Below are positions 8,708-18,371 of a stretch of 64,000 bases of DNA, piece by piece. Position 1 is the first letter of the stretch. Each line of letters begins with the position of its first letter. The position numbers were made by a program, and so were the translations under genes. The notes below the pieces were generated by a model. It worked only from the letters and a program-made list of their open reading frames with translations. It made no database searches and was not told where the DNA came from. The DNA is from an uncultured Eubacterium sp. (GTDB taxonomy: Bacteria; Bacillota; Clostridia; Lachnospirales; Lachnospiraceae). The DNA lies in assembly GCA_900548465.1 (NCBI GenBank), contig URKY01000005.1:51062-115061 (forward strand), in the 5' to 3' direction.

Positions 8708-9271
8708 TTGCGAAATACATTAGAGTCGGAAGTAAATAAATATCTGAATCAATGCAAGGGCTTTATTAAAAAAGAAAAACTCACATGGAACGAAGGCGGG
8801 GAATTATATAGAGTGTATTTTGAGGATGAGGAAAAGTCATTATTTGCTACAAGTCTTGAAGAAAGCCAGTGGAATTTAAAAGAAAGATTCATTGAAATAT
8901 ACAATTTCTGCAGAAAAGAAAATCATGGTCTGGTGAAAACAAAAGATTTATTTATAAAAGATGATTATGATGAAAAGGTAAGTTATGTATTTATTATGTT
9001 GGAAAAAATAACTCCTATGATAAATCTGATTCTTGATGAGAAATATATCCCGATATATGAAAATAACAACACAAAAAAAATAAAACTTTTGCAGGACATT
9101 ATAAGTGCTCTGGAAAATGTGCATATAGTTGAGAAAGAGTTTGAATATATAAATATTTTCATTAACAATGAAGAAATCTGCGTTGATGAGAATGGAAATA
9201 CAAAAATTCAACTATTTGACATGATAAAAAACGAAATTGAAATTAATAATTATGGGGAAAGTGTAAATTAG
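8708..9271 (+). CDS. Hypothetical protein, possible degenerate kinase fold
   Basis: 187 aa, soluble, acidic, rich in Ile/Glu/Asn. The TTG start at 8708 follows AGGAGAG. Its C-terminal third has the rhythm of a protein-kinase catalytic loop: a helix ending SALENVH, then YINIFINNEE, then VDENGNTKIQLFDMI, similar to ALxxLH..NILID..G.VKLxDF, but HRD and DFG are absent. If the resemblance is real this is a pseudokinase; otherwise it is an unrecognised protein. It stands alone between two promoters. Confidence 0.6.
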   Translation: MRNTLESEVNKYLNQCKGFIKKEKLTWNEGGELYRVYFEDEEKSLFATSLEESQWNLKERFIEIYNFCRKENHGLVKTKDLFIKDDYDEKVSYVFIMLEKITPMINLILDEKYIPIYENNNTKKIKLLQDIISALENVHIVEKEFEYINIFINNEEICVDENGNTKIQLFDMIKNEIEINNYGESVN

Positions 9272-9278
9272 AAAAACA

Positions 9279-9307
9279 TTGTAAATATTCCGCTCCTATT
9301 ATATAAT
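9279..9307 (+). promoter_or_regulatory. Promoter of glmM
   Basis: TTGTAA (9279-9284), 17-bp spacer, TATAAT (9302-9307); the transcript then carries a TTTTGGAGG ribosome site before the ATG. Confidence 0.75.
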
Positions 9308-9357
9308 TAATAGGTTAGAAAGAGTGAATATATTTCACTTATTTTGGAGGATAAAAA

Positions 9358-10701
9358 ATGGGAAAATATTTCGGAACAGATGGATTTAGAGGAGAGGCTA
9401 ATGTTGATTTGACAGCAATGCATGCATTCAAGGTAGGAAGATTTCTTGGATGGTATTATGGAAGATATCACAAGTGCTCAGTTGCCATTGGAAAAGATAC
9501 AAGAAGAAGCAGTTATATGTTTGAATATGCCCTTGCAGCAGGTTTGACATCAACCGGAGCGGACGCATACCTTCTTCACGTTACTACAACACCTAGTGTA
9601 TCATATGTAGTAAAAACAGAAGATTTTGACTGCGGAATTATGATATCGGCAAGCCACAATCCTTTCTATGATAACGGATTAAAATTAATAAACGGAAAAG
9701 GCGAAAAAATGGAACAATCTCTTATTGATGAGGTTGAAGCATACATAGATGCAGATTTCGATTCAATCCCTTATGTAACAGGAGAAAAAATCGGAAGAAC
9801 AGTGGATTACTTTGCAGGAAGAAACAGATACATGGGATATCTTATGACATTGGCAAAGAATTCATTTAAGAACATCAAGGTTGGTCTTGACTGCTCAAAC
9901 GGTAGTGCATGGCAGATTGCAAAGAGCGTTTTTGATGCTTTGGGAGCAAAGACATATGTAATTAATAACGAACCTGACGGAACAAACATTAACATGAACT
10001 GCGGTTCAACACATATTGAAGTGTTGCAGCAGTTTGTAAAGGAAAAACAGCTTGATATTGGTTTTGCCTATGACGGTGATGCAGACAGATGTTTGTGTGT
10101 TGACGAAAAGGGAAATGTTGTTGACGGAGATTTAATTCTTTATGTAGCAGGTGTTTACCTTAAGCAGAATGGAGAACTTGATAACAACACAGTTGTAACA
10201 ACAATTATGTCAAACCTTGGTTTATATAAGGCATTTGATGCAATTGGAATTAATTATGAGAAGACAGATGTTGGTGATAAATATGTTTACGAATGTATGA
10301 GAAACAATGACTATCGTTTAGGTGGAGAGCAGTCAGGTCATATTATTTTCAGTAAATATGCCACAACAGGCGACGGAATTCTTACATCAATTAAGTTAAT
10401 GGAAGTAATGCTTACTTCTAAGAAAAAAATGTCTGAATTAACAAGCCCTGTTACAATTTATCCTCAGTGTCTAAAGAATGTAAAAGTTGCCAGCAAACCT
10501 GAAGCCAGAGCAGATGAAGATGTACAGGCTATAGTTGCTAAGGTTGGCGAAGAACTTGGCAATGACGGACGTATTATTCTTAGAGAAAGCGGTACAGAGC
10601 CTGTAATAAGAGTAATGGTTGAGGCTAAGACAGACGCGCTTGCAGAAGAATGTGTTGACAGAGTAATTGCAGTAATTAAAGAAAAAGGTCACGCAGTATA
10701 A
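9358..10701 (+). CDS. glmM: Phosphoglucosamine mutase
   Basis: Interconverts glucosamine-6-phosphate and glucosamine-1-phosphate for UDP-GlcNAc, hence peptidoglycan. 447 aa, usual length. It has KYFGTDGFRG at the N-terminus, the phosphoserine loop ISASHNP (Ser near 99), the metal loop GDADRC near 239, the sugar-recognition loop GEQSGH and the phosphate loop RESGTEP. GEQSGH favours GlmM over phosphomannomutase. First gene of a run with vanZ-like, hisC-like and mntP. Confidence 0.92.
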   Translation: MGKYFGTDGFRGEANVDLTAMHAFKVGRFLGWYYGRYHKCSVAIGKDTRRSSYMFEYALAAGLTSTGADAYLLHVTTTPSVSYVVKTEDFDCGIMISASHNPFYDNGLKLINGKGEKMEQSLIDEVEAYIDADFDSIPYVTGEKIGRTVDYFAGRNRYMGYLMTLAKNSFKNIKVGLDCSNGSAWQIAKSVFDALGAKTYVINNEPDGTNINMNCGSTHIEVLQQFVKEKQLDIGFAYDGDADRCLCVDEKGNVVDGDLILYVAGVYLKQNGELDNNTVVTTIMSNLGLYKAFDAIGINYEKTDVGDKYVYECMRNNDYRLGGEQSGHIIFSKYATTGDGILTSIKLMEVMLTSKKKMSELTSPVTIYPQCLKNVKVASKPEARADEDVQAIVAKVGEELGNDGRIILRESGTEPVIRVMVEAKTDALAEECVDRVIAVIKEKGHAV

Positions 10702-10702
10702 A

Positions 10703-11221
10703 ATGAATAGAACGAATATACAACTATGGGCAGTAAGACTAGTTCTTATTGCTCTTATAGTTTTATGGATGAGTACGATATTTGGATTTTCCGCTGAAAC
10801 AGGAGTGGAATCCCAGTCATTAAGTGACAAAATAACAATCAGAGTTGTAAATATAATTAAGCCTGATTATAAAAACTTAAGTGCTGCAGAACAGAATGAG
10901 TTTTTCGGTTCAGTAAGTTTTGTGGTAAGAAAGACAGGACATTTTGGAGAATATGCAATCTTAGGTGTTCTTATAATGACACTTTTAGTTAGTTTCAAAA
11001 ATGTAATCAGAGTAGGAAAAGGAGCCCTTGCCACAGTTATTACAACACTGGTAGGAATGCTGTATGCAACAGGTGATGAATTCCATCAGGGATTTGTAGA
11101 TGGAAGAAGCCCGAAACTTTTTGATGTGGGAATTGATACTGTAGGAGCATTTACAGGAACTGTTTTTATTTTAATAATATATTTACTTGTTAGGAGGAGA
11201 CATGAGCGGTTGGAGAGATAA
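10703..11221 (+). CDS. VanZ-like membrane protein
   Basis: 172-aa protein of the VanZ family (teicoplanin-resistance-type membrane proteins, molecular role unclear). First membrane helix at about 8-28 followed by FGFSAETG; then RKTGHFGEYAILG, LYATGDEFHQGF and a GR..KLFDVGIDTVG segment with the family's invariant charged residues; last helix near 145-163. It starts one base after the glmM stop and overlaps the next gene by 20 bases. No vancomycin-resistance genes are nearby, so this is the common stand-alone form. Confidence 0.85.
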   Translation: MNRTNIQLWAVRLVLIALIVLWMSTIFGFSAETGVESQSLSDKITIRVVNIIKPDYKNLSAAEQNEFFGSVSFVVRKTGHFGEYAILGVLIMTLLVSFKNVIRVGKGALATVITTLVGMLYATGDEFHQGFVDGRSPKLFDVGIDTVGAFTGTVFILIIYLLVRRRHERLER

Positions 11222-12266
11222 TATAAGAGAGGTAACTCCCTATACACCGGGAGAACAGCCTAAAATATCAGATGTAATCAAATTAAACACTAATGAATGT
11301 CCTTACGGACCATCACCAAAGGTAAAAAAAGTCCTTGATGAAATGAACTATAAGAGATTTAGATTATACCCTGATCCGGATGCATCTAAATTAGTGGAGG
11401 CAATTGCTAAATACCACGGAGTATCTAAGGAAAAGGTCTTTGTTGGGGTTGGTTCAGATGATGTGCTTGGAATGGCATTTCTTACATGTTTTAATTCTGA
11501 TAAGGGAATTTTATTCCCTGACATAACTTATTCTTTCTATGATGTATGGGCAGATTTGTTTAAAATACCTTACAAAACAATACCTCTTGATGTGGATTTT
11601 AGAATAAAAAAAGAAGATTATTTTAAGGAAAACGGTGGAATAGTATTTCCAAATCCAAATGCACCTACAGCCGTGGAAATGCCACTTTCTGATGTGGAGG
11701 ATATTATTGCAAAAAATCCTAATGTAGTTGTAATTGTGGATGAGGCTTATGTTGATTTTGGCGGAACAAGTGCATTAAAGCTTATTGATAAGTATGACAA
11801 TCTTTTAGTTGTAAGAACTTATTCAAAATCAAGAGCTATGGCAGGCATGAGAATAGGTTACGCCATTGGCAATGAAGAATTAATTGCAAAGCTAAAGGCT
11901 GTCAAATTCTCATACAATTCATACACTATGAATATGCCAAGCATTGAAGCCGGAGTGGCAGCAATTGAAGATGATGATTATTTTAGTGAAATAGTTGGAA
12001 AAATAATAACTACAAGAGAAAAAGCAAAAGAAGAATTAAAGAAACTTGGATTTTCATGTACTGATACAAAGGCAAACTTTTTGTTTGCAAGCCATAAAGA
12101 AATTCAGGCATCAGTTATATTTGAGGAATTGAAGAAGAGAAAAATATTTGTAAGATATTTTAACAAACCACGAATTGATAATTATCTTAGAATTACAGTG
12201 GGAACAGATGAAGAAATGAAAAAACTGTATGAGGCATTAGAAGATATAGTTAATACATGCAAATAA
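11202..12266 (+). CDS. hisC: Histidinol-phosphate aminotransferase-like enzyme
   Basis: 354-aa class I/II PLP aminotransferase. It has LNTNECPYGPSP substrate loop, NPNAPT, VDEAYVDF for the PLP-pyridine Asp, and TYSKSRAMAGMRIGY with the Schiff-base Lys at 209. The start is ATG 11202 after TAGGAGGAG inside the end of the vanZ-like gene; the in-frame TTG at 11187 is rejected. No other his genes are in the window, so the enzyme may act on histidinol phosphate, an aromatic amino acid or another amine. Confidence 0.82.
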   Translation: MSGWRDNIREVTPYTPGEQPKISDVIKLNTNECPYGPSPKVKKVLDEMNYKRFRLYPDPDASKLVEAIAKYHGVSKEKVFVGVGSDDVLGMAFLTCFNSDKGILFPDITYSFYDVWADLFKIPYKTIPLDVDFRIKKEDYFKENGGIVFPNPNAPTAVEMPLSDVEDIIAKNPNVVVIVDEAYVDFGGTSALKLIDKYDNLLVVRTYSKSRAMAGMRIGYAIGNEELIAKLKAVKFSYNSYTMNMPSIEAGVAAIEDDDYFSEIVGKIITTREKAKEELKKLGFSCTDTKANFLFASHKEIQASVIFEELKKRKIFVRYFNKPRIDNYLRITVGTDEEMKKLYEALEDIVNTCK

Positions 12267-12296
12267 AATTATTTGCATTGTTTAGGAGAAAATCAG

Positions 12297-12869
12297 ATGG
12301 GTTTAATTGATATATTGTTAATAGGTGTCGGTTTGTCAATGGATGCTTTCGCCGTGTCTATTTGTAGAGGTCTGAAAATGAAGGTGATTGATTTAAAGCA
12401 GTGCTTTATTATAGCGGGATTTTTCGGAGTTTTTCAGCTGATTATGCCATTAATAGGATATGCCTTAAGCGTAAGTTTTGTTGATTATATTAATGCTTAC
12501 AGCCATTGGGTTGCATTTGTGCTTTTGGCAATTATCGGGGCAAATATGATTAGGGAATCCGTAGGTGATGAGGAAGAAACAGAAGATGAAAAAACTCCTC
12601 TTGGTATAAAAGAATTATTTGGACTTGCCATTGCAACAAGTATAGATGCCTTAGCAGTCGGAGTGACTTTCGGTACTATGGGCGATAAGATTCAGCTGTC
12701 AATCTGGTTGTCCGTAATTCTCATAGGAATGACAACTTTTATTATCTCTGTTGGAGGCGTATTTATCGGAAATATTTTCGGTGCAAAATACAAAGCAAAA
12801 GCAGAAATTGCAGGTGGAATTATACTTATTCTTATAGGTATAAAAGTAGTTATTGAACATTATTTATAG
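12297..12869 (+). CDS. mntP: Manganese efflux pump MntP
   Basis: 190-aa inner-membrane exporter of Mn2+ with six hydrophobic segments arranged as an inverted repeat. The two conserved acidic helices are GLSMDAFAVSICRG near residue 15 and ATSIDALAVGVTFG near 110. ATG 12297 follows AGGAG by 8 bases; an in-frame start at 12273 lacks a ribosome site. I see no yybP-ykoY (manganese) riboswitch in the short gap upstream; it probably rides the glmM-hisC transcript. Confidence 0.93.
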   Translation: MGLIDILLIGVGLSMDAFAVSICRGLKMKVIDLKQCFIIAGFFGVFQLIMPLIGYALSVSFVDYINAYSHWVAFVLLAIIGANMIRESVGDEEETEDEKTPLGIKELFGLAIATSIDALAVGVTFGTMGDKIQLSIWLSVILIGMTTFIISVGGVFIGNIFGAKYKAKAEIAGGIILILIGIKVVIEHYL

Positions 12870-12910
12870 GGATTTAACACTCCATAATTACATAACAGAA
12901 ATATAACAAA

Positions 12911-12940
12911 TTGTTAATACATTAATTAAAAAAAGATAAA
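12911..12940 (+). promoter_or_regulatory. Possible clpB promoter
   Basis: TTGTTA (12911-12916), 18-bp spacer, GATAAA (12935-12940). The -10 is poor. No CIRCE and no CtsR-like direct repeat is visible before clpB. Confidence 0.35.
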
Positions 12941-12979
12941 AAATGATTTGTAACATATTCAGTAATAGGAGGTGATTCT

Positions 12980-15556
12980 ATGAACATAAGTAAATTTACA
13001 CAGAAATCAATAGAGGCTATTCAGAATACAGAAAAGATAGCCATGGAATATGGCAATCAGGAAATTGATCAGGAGCATTTATTATATGCATTGCTTACTT
13101 TGGATGACAGTCTGATAGTTAAGCTCATCGAAAAGATGGAGATTCAGCCTGAACATTTTAGAAATAGAGTAGAGCAGGGTATTGCAAAGAAAACAAAAGT
13201 GCAGGGCGGAAATATGTATATGAGTCAGGCACTTAATAATGTTTTGATAAATGCAGAAGATGAGGCAAAAAAGATGGGAGATGAGTATGTTTCCGTAGAA
13301 CATATTTTCCTTTGCCTGATTGCAAAACCAAACAATGAAATAAGAGAAATATTTAGAGAATACGGTATTACAAGAGAAAGATTTCTTGGAGTGCTGGAAC
13401 AGGTTCGTGGAAATGTTAAGGTTACATCAGATAACCCGGAGGGAACCTACGATGCATTGTCTAAATATGGACAGGATTTAGTTGAAAGGGCAAGAAGCCA
13501 GAAGTTAGATCCTGTAATCGGACGAGATACTGAAATAAGAAATGTTATCCGTATTTTGTCAAGAAAGACAAAAAATAATCCGGTACTTATTGGTGAACCC
13601 GGTGTTGGTAAAACAGCAGCCGTTGAAGGCTTAGCACAGCGTATTGTAAAGGGAGACGTTCCTGAAGGACTGAAAGATAAGAAAATCTTTTCACTGGATT
13701 TAGGATCTCTTGTAGCAGGCGCAAAATACCGTGGTGAGTTTGAGGAAAGATTAAAGGCAGTTCTTGAAGATGTAAAAAACAGCAATGGTGAAATCATTCT
13801 GTTTATTGACGAACTTCACACAATTGTAGGCGCAGGAAAGTCTGACGGTGCAATGGATGCCGGAAATATGTTAAAACCTATGCTTGCCCGTGGTGAACTT
13901 CATTGTATCGGTGCCACAACATTGGACGAATACAGACAGTACATTGAAAAGGATAAGGCCTTAGAGAGACGTTTCCAGCCGGTAATGGTAAATGAACCTA
14001 CCGTAGAGGATACAATATCAATACTTCGTGGTTTGAAGGAAAGATATGAGGTCTTCCATGGAGTTAAAATTCAGGATGGCGCGTTGGTAAGTGCGGCTGT
14101 ATTATCTGACAGATATATTACAGACAGATATCTTCCTGACAAGGCAATTGACTTAGTCGATGAGGCTTGTGCCCTGATTAAGACTGAAATGGATTCAATG
14201 CCTACTGAAGTGGATGAGTTAAGAAGAAAAGTAATGCAGTTGGAAATTGAAGAGGCTGCTCTTAAGAAAGAAAGTGACAATTTAAGTAAGGACAGACTTG
14301 CAGAACTTCAGAAAGAACTGGCAGAACTTAGAGATGAGTATAACAACAAGAAAGCTCAGTGGGAGAACGAAAAGAATTCCGTAAATAAATTACAGGAATT
14401 GCGTGAAAAAGTTGAGCAGGTAAAGAAGGATATAGAAAAAGCCCAGAACGAGTATAATCTTGATAAGGCAGCTCAGCTTCAGTATGGTACTTTACCTGAT
14501 TTACAAAAACAGTTAGAAGCAGAAGAAGCAAGAGTTGGCTCTAAAGATTTATCTCTGGTTAGGGAAAGTGTAACAGATGATGAAATTGCAAGAATTATTT
14601 CCCGTTGGACAGGAATTCCTGTAGCTAAGTTAACTGAAACTGAGAGAAACAAAACATTACATTTGGATGAACAGTTACACAAGAGAGTTATCGGACAGGA
14701 TGAAGCCGTAACAAAGATTACGGAAGCAATTATCCGTTCGAAAGCAGGAATTAAAGATCCGGGAAGACCTATTGGTTCATTCCTGTTCCTTGGACCTACA
14801 GGTGTAGGTAAAACAGAGCTAGCCAAAGCTTTGGCAGAAAACTTATTTGATGATGAAAGTAACATTGTAAGAATTGATATGAGCGAGTACATGGAAAAAT
14901 ACAGCGTGTCAAGACTTATAGGAGCGCCTCCGGGATATGTTGGATACGACGAAGGTGGACAGTTGACGGAAGCAGTTCGTAGAAAACCATATTCAGTTGT
15001 TCTTTTCGATGAAGTAGAAAAGGCACACCCTGACGTATTTAATGTACTGTTGCAGGTATTGGATGATGGACGAATTACTGATTCTCAGGGCAGAACTGTA
15101 GACTTTAAGAATACAATTCTTATTATGACATCTAATATTGGTTCAAGTTTCCTTCTTGATGGAATCGATGAAAATGGTGACATTAAGGAAGAAAATCAGA
15201 ACATGGTAATGAATGAACTTCGTGGTCATTTCAGACCGGAATTTTTGAACCGTCTTGATGAGATTGTAATGTTTAAACCATTAACCCGTGAAAACATTGG
15301 CGGCATAGTAGACTTGATAATCAACAATCTTAACAAGAGACTTGCTGACAGAGAGTTGAAGATTGAGTTGACAGACGCAGCTAAGAAGTACGTTGCCGAT
15401 AATGGCTATGATCCTGTATACGGTGCAAGACCTCTTAAGAGATATCTGCAGAAGAATGTAGAAACACTTGCAGCAAAGGTTATTCTTGAAGGCAAGGTTA
15501 ACATAGGCGACACCATTACTTTTGATGTTGTGGATAATCAGTTAGTAGTAAAGTAG
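12980..15556 (+). CDS. clpB: ATP-dependent disaggregase ClpB
   Basis: 858-aa Hsp100 hexamer that extracts polypeptides from aggregates with DnaK/DnaJ/GrpE, all encoded about 42 kb downstream. N domain at 1-145, first AAA domain with Walker A GEPGVGKT at 205-212, a coiled-coil middle domain at about 400-530 (which separates ClpB from ClpA/ClpC), second AAA domain with GPTGVGKT at 605-612, and a C-terminal small domain. Lack of a CIRCE site suggests control outside HrcA. Confidence 0.97.
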   Translation: MNISKFTQKSIEAIQNTEKIAMEYGNQEIDQEHLLYALLTLDDSLIVKLIEKMEIQPEHFRNRVEQGIAKKTKVQGGNMYMSQALNNVLINAEDEAKKMGDEYVSVEHIFLCLIAKPNNEIREIFREYGITRERFLGVLEQVRGNVKVTSDNPEGTYDALSKYGQDLVERARSQKLDPVIGRDTEIRNVIRILSRKTKNNPVLIGEPGVGKTAAVEGLAQRIVKGDVPEGLKDKKIFSLDLGSLVAGAKYRGEFEERLKAVLEDVKNSNGEIILFIDELHTIVGAGKSDGAMDAGNMLKPMLARGELHCIGATTLDEYRQYIEKDKALERRFQPVMVNEPTVEDTISILRGLKERYEVFHGVKIQDGALVSAAVLSDRYITDRYLPDKAIDLVDEACALIKTEMDSMPTEVDELRRKVMQLEIEEAALKKESDNLSKDRLAELQKELAELRDEYNNKKAQWENEKNSVNKLQELREKVEQVKKDIEKAQNEYNLDKAAQLQYGTLPDLQKQLEAEEARVGSKDLSLVRESVTDDEIARIISRWTGIPVAKLTETERNKTLHLDEQLHKRVIGQDEAVTKITEAIIRSKAGIKDPGRPIGSFLFLGPTGVGKTELAKALAENLFDDESNIVRIDMSEYMEKYSVSRLIGAPPGYVGYDEGGQLTEAVRRKPYSVVLFDEVEKAHPDVFNVLLQVLDDGRITDSQGRTVDFKNTILIMTSNIGSSFLLDGIDENGDIKEENQNMVMNELRGHFRPEFLNRLDEIVMFKPLTRENIGGIVDLIINNLNKRLADRELKIELTDAAKKYVADNGYDPVYGARPLKRYLQKNVETLAAKVILEGKVNIGDTITFDVVDNQLVVK

Positions 15557-15584
15557 TGATAGAATTATATTGAATTGAAATATT

Positions 15585-15626
15585 GAGTCCCATTCGCAGG
15601 CATAGCCTGTGAGTGGGGCTCTTTTT
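15585..15626 (+). terminator. Intrinsic terminator after clpB
   Basis: GAGTCCCATTCGCAGGC (15585-15601) pairs with GCCTGTGAGTGGGGCTC (15605-15621), 17 bp with several G-U pairs, 3-nt loop, then TTTTT. Confidence 0.85.
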
Positions 15627-15713
15627 CTGTGGGGAAATAGCAGAGTTTATGGTGAAAAGCAATAAAAATTAGAAAATCTCTCATTAATGTTGAAAAAAAG
15701 TTTAATATTATTA

Positions 15714-15742
15714 TTGACATATAAAATATCCGAAAATATAAT
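15714..15742 (+). promoter_or_regulatory. Promoter of the metal-efflux operon
   Basis: Consensus TTGACA (15714-15719), 17-bp spacer, TATAAT (15737-15742). The strong core promoter is consistent with control by repression. Confidence 0.85.
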
Positions 15743-15743
15743 A

Positions 15744-15769
15744 AACATATGAACAATGGTTCATATGTT
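15744..15769. promoter_or_regulatory. ArsR/SmtB-type operator
   Basis: Perfect inverted repeat AACATATGAAC (15744-15754), 4-nt centre, GTTCATATGTT (15759-15769). It begins one base after the -10 and covers the expected transcription start, the usual place for an ArsR/SmtB repressor. Confidence 0.82.
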
Positions 15770-15791
15770 AAAAATAACAGGAGGAAATCTT

Positions 15792-16148
15792 ATGAGTGAA
15801 AAAGCACAGGTTTGTGAAGAAAAGCACAATCATGATGACGTTATTGAAAAAACTAATTTAGAAATGCCAGATGAAGGAACTCTTTGTGATTTGGCAGAGT
15901 TCTTTAAAGTCTTTGCAGATTCAACAAGAATTAAAATATTGTATGCACTGGCGAATAATGAATTATGTGTATGTGATATTTGGCAGAGTCTTGGACTTAC
16001 CCAGTCAGCGGTTTCACACCAGTTGAGAATTTTAAAACAAATGAGATTGGTTAAATACAGAAAAGAGGGAAAGACAATTTATTATTCTTTGGATGACGAT
16101 CACATTCAGTCAATTCTGAATGGTGGTCTGGAACACGTAATGGAATAA
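15792..16148 (+). CDS. ArsR/SmtB-family metal-sensing repressor
   Basis: 118-aa winged-helix repressor, released from DNA by metal. HTH at about 55-90 (LCVCDIWQSLGLTQSAVSHQL), wing YRKEGKTIYYSL. Candidate metal ligands: CVC in the recognition-domain helix (CadC/ArsR-like), Cys and His in the N-terminal arm (CEEKHNHD), and the C-terminal helix DDDHIQSILNGGLEH, which matches the SmtB/CzrA alpha-5 zinc site. ATG 15792 follows CAGGAGG; an upstream in-frame start at 15756 lies within the operator. It precedes the ATPase and should autoregulate the pair. Confidence 0.9.
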   Translation: MSEKAQVCEEKHNHDDVIEKTNLEMPDEGTLCDLAEFFKVFADSTRIKILYALANNELCVCDIWQSLGLTQSAVSHQLRILKQMRLVKYRKEGKTIYYSLDDDHIQSILNGGLEHVME

Positions 16149-16172
16149 GATAATTATAGAAAGGAAGAGATA

Positions 16173-18314
16173 ATGAATTTATTAGACAAAATCAAAATGA
16201 AAAAATTTGAACATAATGATGGTGCCGGAAGTTCAAGTCATCATGAACATCATCATGATCATTCATGTTGTGACCACGATCACGACCATCACCATGACCA
16301 CGACCACCATCACGAACACGGAGATTCATGCTGCGGTCATGACCATGGACATTCACACAGCCACGGACATGGTTGCGGATGCTGTGAGGATGAACCGGAA
16401 ATTGATTTGAGAAAAACAATTGCGGGAGTTGCAGTTTTTATTGTGGCATTTATAGCTTTCCATATTCCGGGACTGTTTAAATCAGTTAACGAGACTACAT
16501 TGGATACAATAGAATTAGTTGTATTCCTGTTGATTTATCTTGTGACAGCAAAAGATATTGTAGTAAATGCAATAAAGAATTTATTTAAGGGAAAAGCTTT
16601 AGATGAACAGTTCTTAATGACTATTGCAAGTTTAGGTGCATTCTTTGTTGGAGAATATCCGGAAGCATGTGCAGTTATGCTTTTCTACATGGTAGGGGAA
16701 TTGTTCCAGGATTATGCAGTAGATAAATCAAGAGATTCAATTACGGAATTAATGGACATAAGACCTGATTATGCTAACTTATTAAAGAAAGACGGAAGTC
16801 TGGAAAAAGTTGATCCTAACAAAGTAAAAGTTGGAGATATTATTGTAGTAAAGCCCGGTGAGAAGGTTCCTCTTGACGGAATTATAACAGAAGGTGCAGG
16901 TAGCGTTGATACATCTTCACTTACAGGTGAAAGTTTACCAAGAGAAGTTACAATAAATGAACAGATAATAAGTGGTTCAATTAGTGTAAATGGAGTTTTG
17001 ACAATTAAAGTTACAAAAGCATTTGGTGAATCAACAGTTTCAAAAATACTTGAGCTTGTTGAAAATGCCAGTGGAAAGAAGGCAAAGACAGAAAGATTTA
17101 TTACAAGATTTGCAAAGATTTACACGCCAATTGTAGTAGGTTGTGCTGTGGCATTAGCTGTTCTTCCACCAATTATCAGCAGCATAGCATTAGGTGCTGA
17201 CATTACTGATTTTGCAGGAACATGGAACGATTGGATTTATCGAGCACTTACATTCCTTGTAATCTCATGTCCATGTGCACTTGTAATTTCAGTACCTCTT
17301 AGTTTCTTTGCAGGTATAGGTGCAGCAGGAACAAAGGGTGTTTTAGTAAAGGGAAGCAACTATCTTGAATTAATGGCAGGATGCGATACAGTTGTATTTG
17401 ATAAAACAGGAACACTTACAAAGGGAATATTCAAAGTAAGCAAAATTAACGCAAAGGTTGACAATATAGAATTTTTAAAGACAGCTACAGTTGCAGAAAT
17501 TTATTCAAATCATCCGATTGCTAAATCAATAAAGGATGAACTTAAAATTCTTGATATGAAGTCATACCTTGATATTGAAAAACGTCAGAATGAAATTAAG
17601 ATTCAGGAAATACACGGAAAAGGTATAAAGGCAGAATTTGATGGCAGTGAAATTCTTGCAGGTAATGAAAAACTCATGCAGGAATTTAGCATTAACTATG
17701 AAAAGGCAGAAGGTGCTGCAACAGTAATTTATGTTGCAATAGACGGAAATTATATTGGATATGCTCTTATTGAAGACCAGATAAAAGAGACTTCAAAAGA
17801 CACAATTAAAGAGTTAAAGAAACTGGGCGTAAAGAGAACTGTTATGCTTACAGGGGATAGAAAAGAAATTGCAGATAAGATAGCAAAAGAACTGGCACTG
17901 GATGATGTATACTCAGAATTGCTTCCGGCAGACAAAGTAGACCATGTAGAACAGCTTTTGAAGGACAGCAACACTCTAGCCTTTGTAGGTGATGGTGTAA
18001 ATGACGCTCCGGTACTTGCAAGAGCAGACGTTGGTATTGCCATGGGTGCCATGGGAAGTGATGCGGCAATTGAAGCAGCGGACATTGTACTTATGGACGA
18101 TAACCCTAAGGGAATTTCAAAGGCAATTAAGCTGGCAAGACATACAATAAAAATTGCAAAAGAAAATATTGTTTTTGCATTGGCAGTTAAAATTGCAGTT
18201 TTAATACTTGCAGCAATTGGTATTGCCACAATGTGGGCAGCAGTTTTTGCAGATGTTGGTGTATGTGTAATAGCCATTTTAAATGCAATGAGATGCTCAA
18301 CCAGCAAAGAATAA
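16173..18314 (+). CDS. cadA: Zn/Cd/Pb-type P1B ATPase with His-rich N-terminus
   Basis: 713-aa metal exporter. In place of a ferredoxin-like CxxC domain the N-terminus (about 19-72) is a dense His/Cys/Asp tract. Then come SLTGESLP (actuator), the ion-path CPC at 366-368, DKTGTLTKG with phospho-Asp 410, HP in SNHPIA, GDGVNDAP near 606 and a last helix FADVGVCVIAILNAMR whose Asp fits the Zn/Cd class. It follows the ArsR gene by 24 bases in one operon. Zinc or cadmium is likelier than copper from the ligand pattern and the regulator. Confidence 0.92.
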   Translation: MNLLDKIKMKKFEHNDGAGSSSHHEHHHDHSCCDHDHDHHHDHDHHHEHGDSCCGHDHGHSHSHGHGCGCCEDEPEIDLRKTIAGVAVFIVAFIAFHIPGLFKSVNETTLDTIELVVFLLIYLVTAKDIVVNAIKNLFKGKALDEQFLMTIASLGAFFVGEYPEACAVMLFYMVGELFQDYAVDKSRDSITELMDIRPDYANLLKKDGSLEKVDPNKVKVGDIIVVKPGEKVPLDGIITEGAGSVDTSSLTGESLPREVTINEQIISGSISVNGVLTIKVTKAFGESTVSKILELVENASGKKAKTERFITRFAKIYTPIVVGCAVALAVLPPIISSIALGADITDFAGTWNDWIYRALTFLVISCPCALVISVPLSFFAGIGAAGTKGVLVKGSNYLELMAGCDTVVFDKTGTLTKGIFKVSKINAKVDNIEFLKTATVAEIYSNHPIAKSIKDELKILDMKSYLDIEKRQNEIKIQEIHGKGIKAEFDGSEILAGNEKLMQEFSINYEKAEGAATVIYVAIDGNYIGYALIEDQIKETSKDTIKELKKLGVKRTVMLTGDRKEIADKIAKELALDDVYSELLPADKVDHVEQLLKDSNTLAFVGDGVNDAPVLARADVGIAMGAMGSDAAIEAADIVLMDDNPKGISKAIKLARHTIKIAKENIVFALAVKIAVLILAAIGIATMWAAVFADVGVCVIAILNAMRCSTSKE

Positions 18315-18371
18315 ACTGAAAAACTTATGTATATAGGATTTGGTCCGGGCATAAAATAGATAATAAAATGC

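Noticed and set aside
12245..12300. Manganese (yybP-ykoY) riboswitch before mntP
   Set aside because: Only 30 bases separate hisC and mntP and no such structure fits.
12870..12979. CIRCE or CtsR box before clpB
   Set aside because: Neither TTAGCACTC/GAGTGCTAA nor GGTCAAA direct repeats occur in the gap.
16207..16410. Overlapping ORFs rich in Met/Ile/Thr in other frames of the P-type ATPase His tract
   Set aside because: They arise from the repetitive CAT/GAC codons of the His-rich region; the ATPase frame is clearly the coding one.
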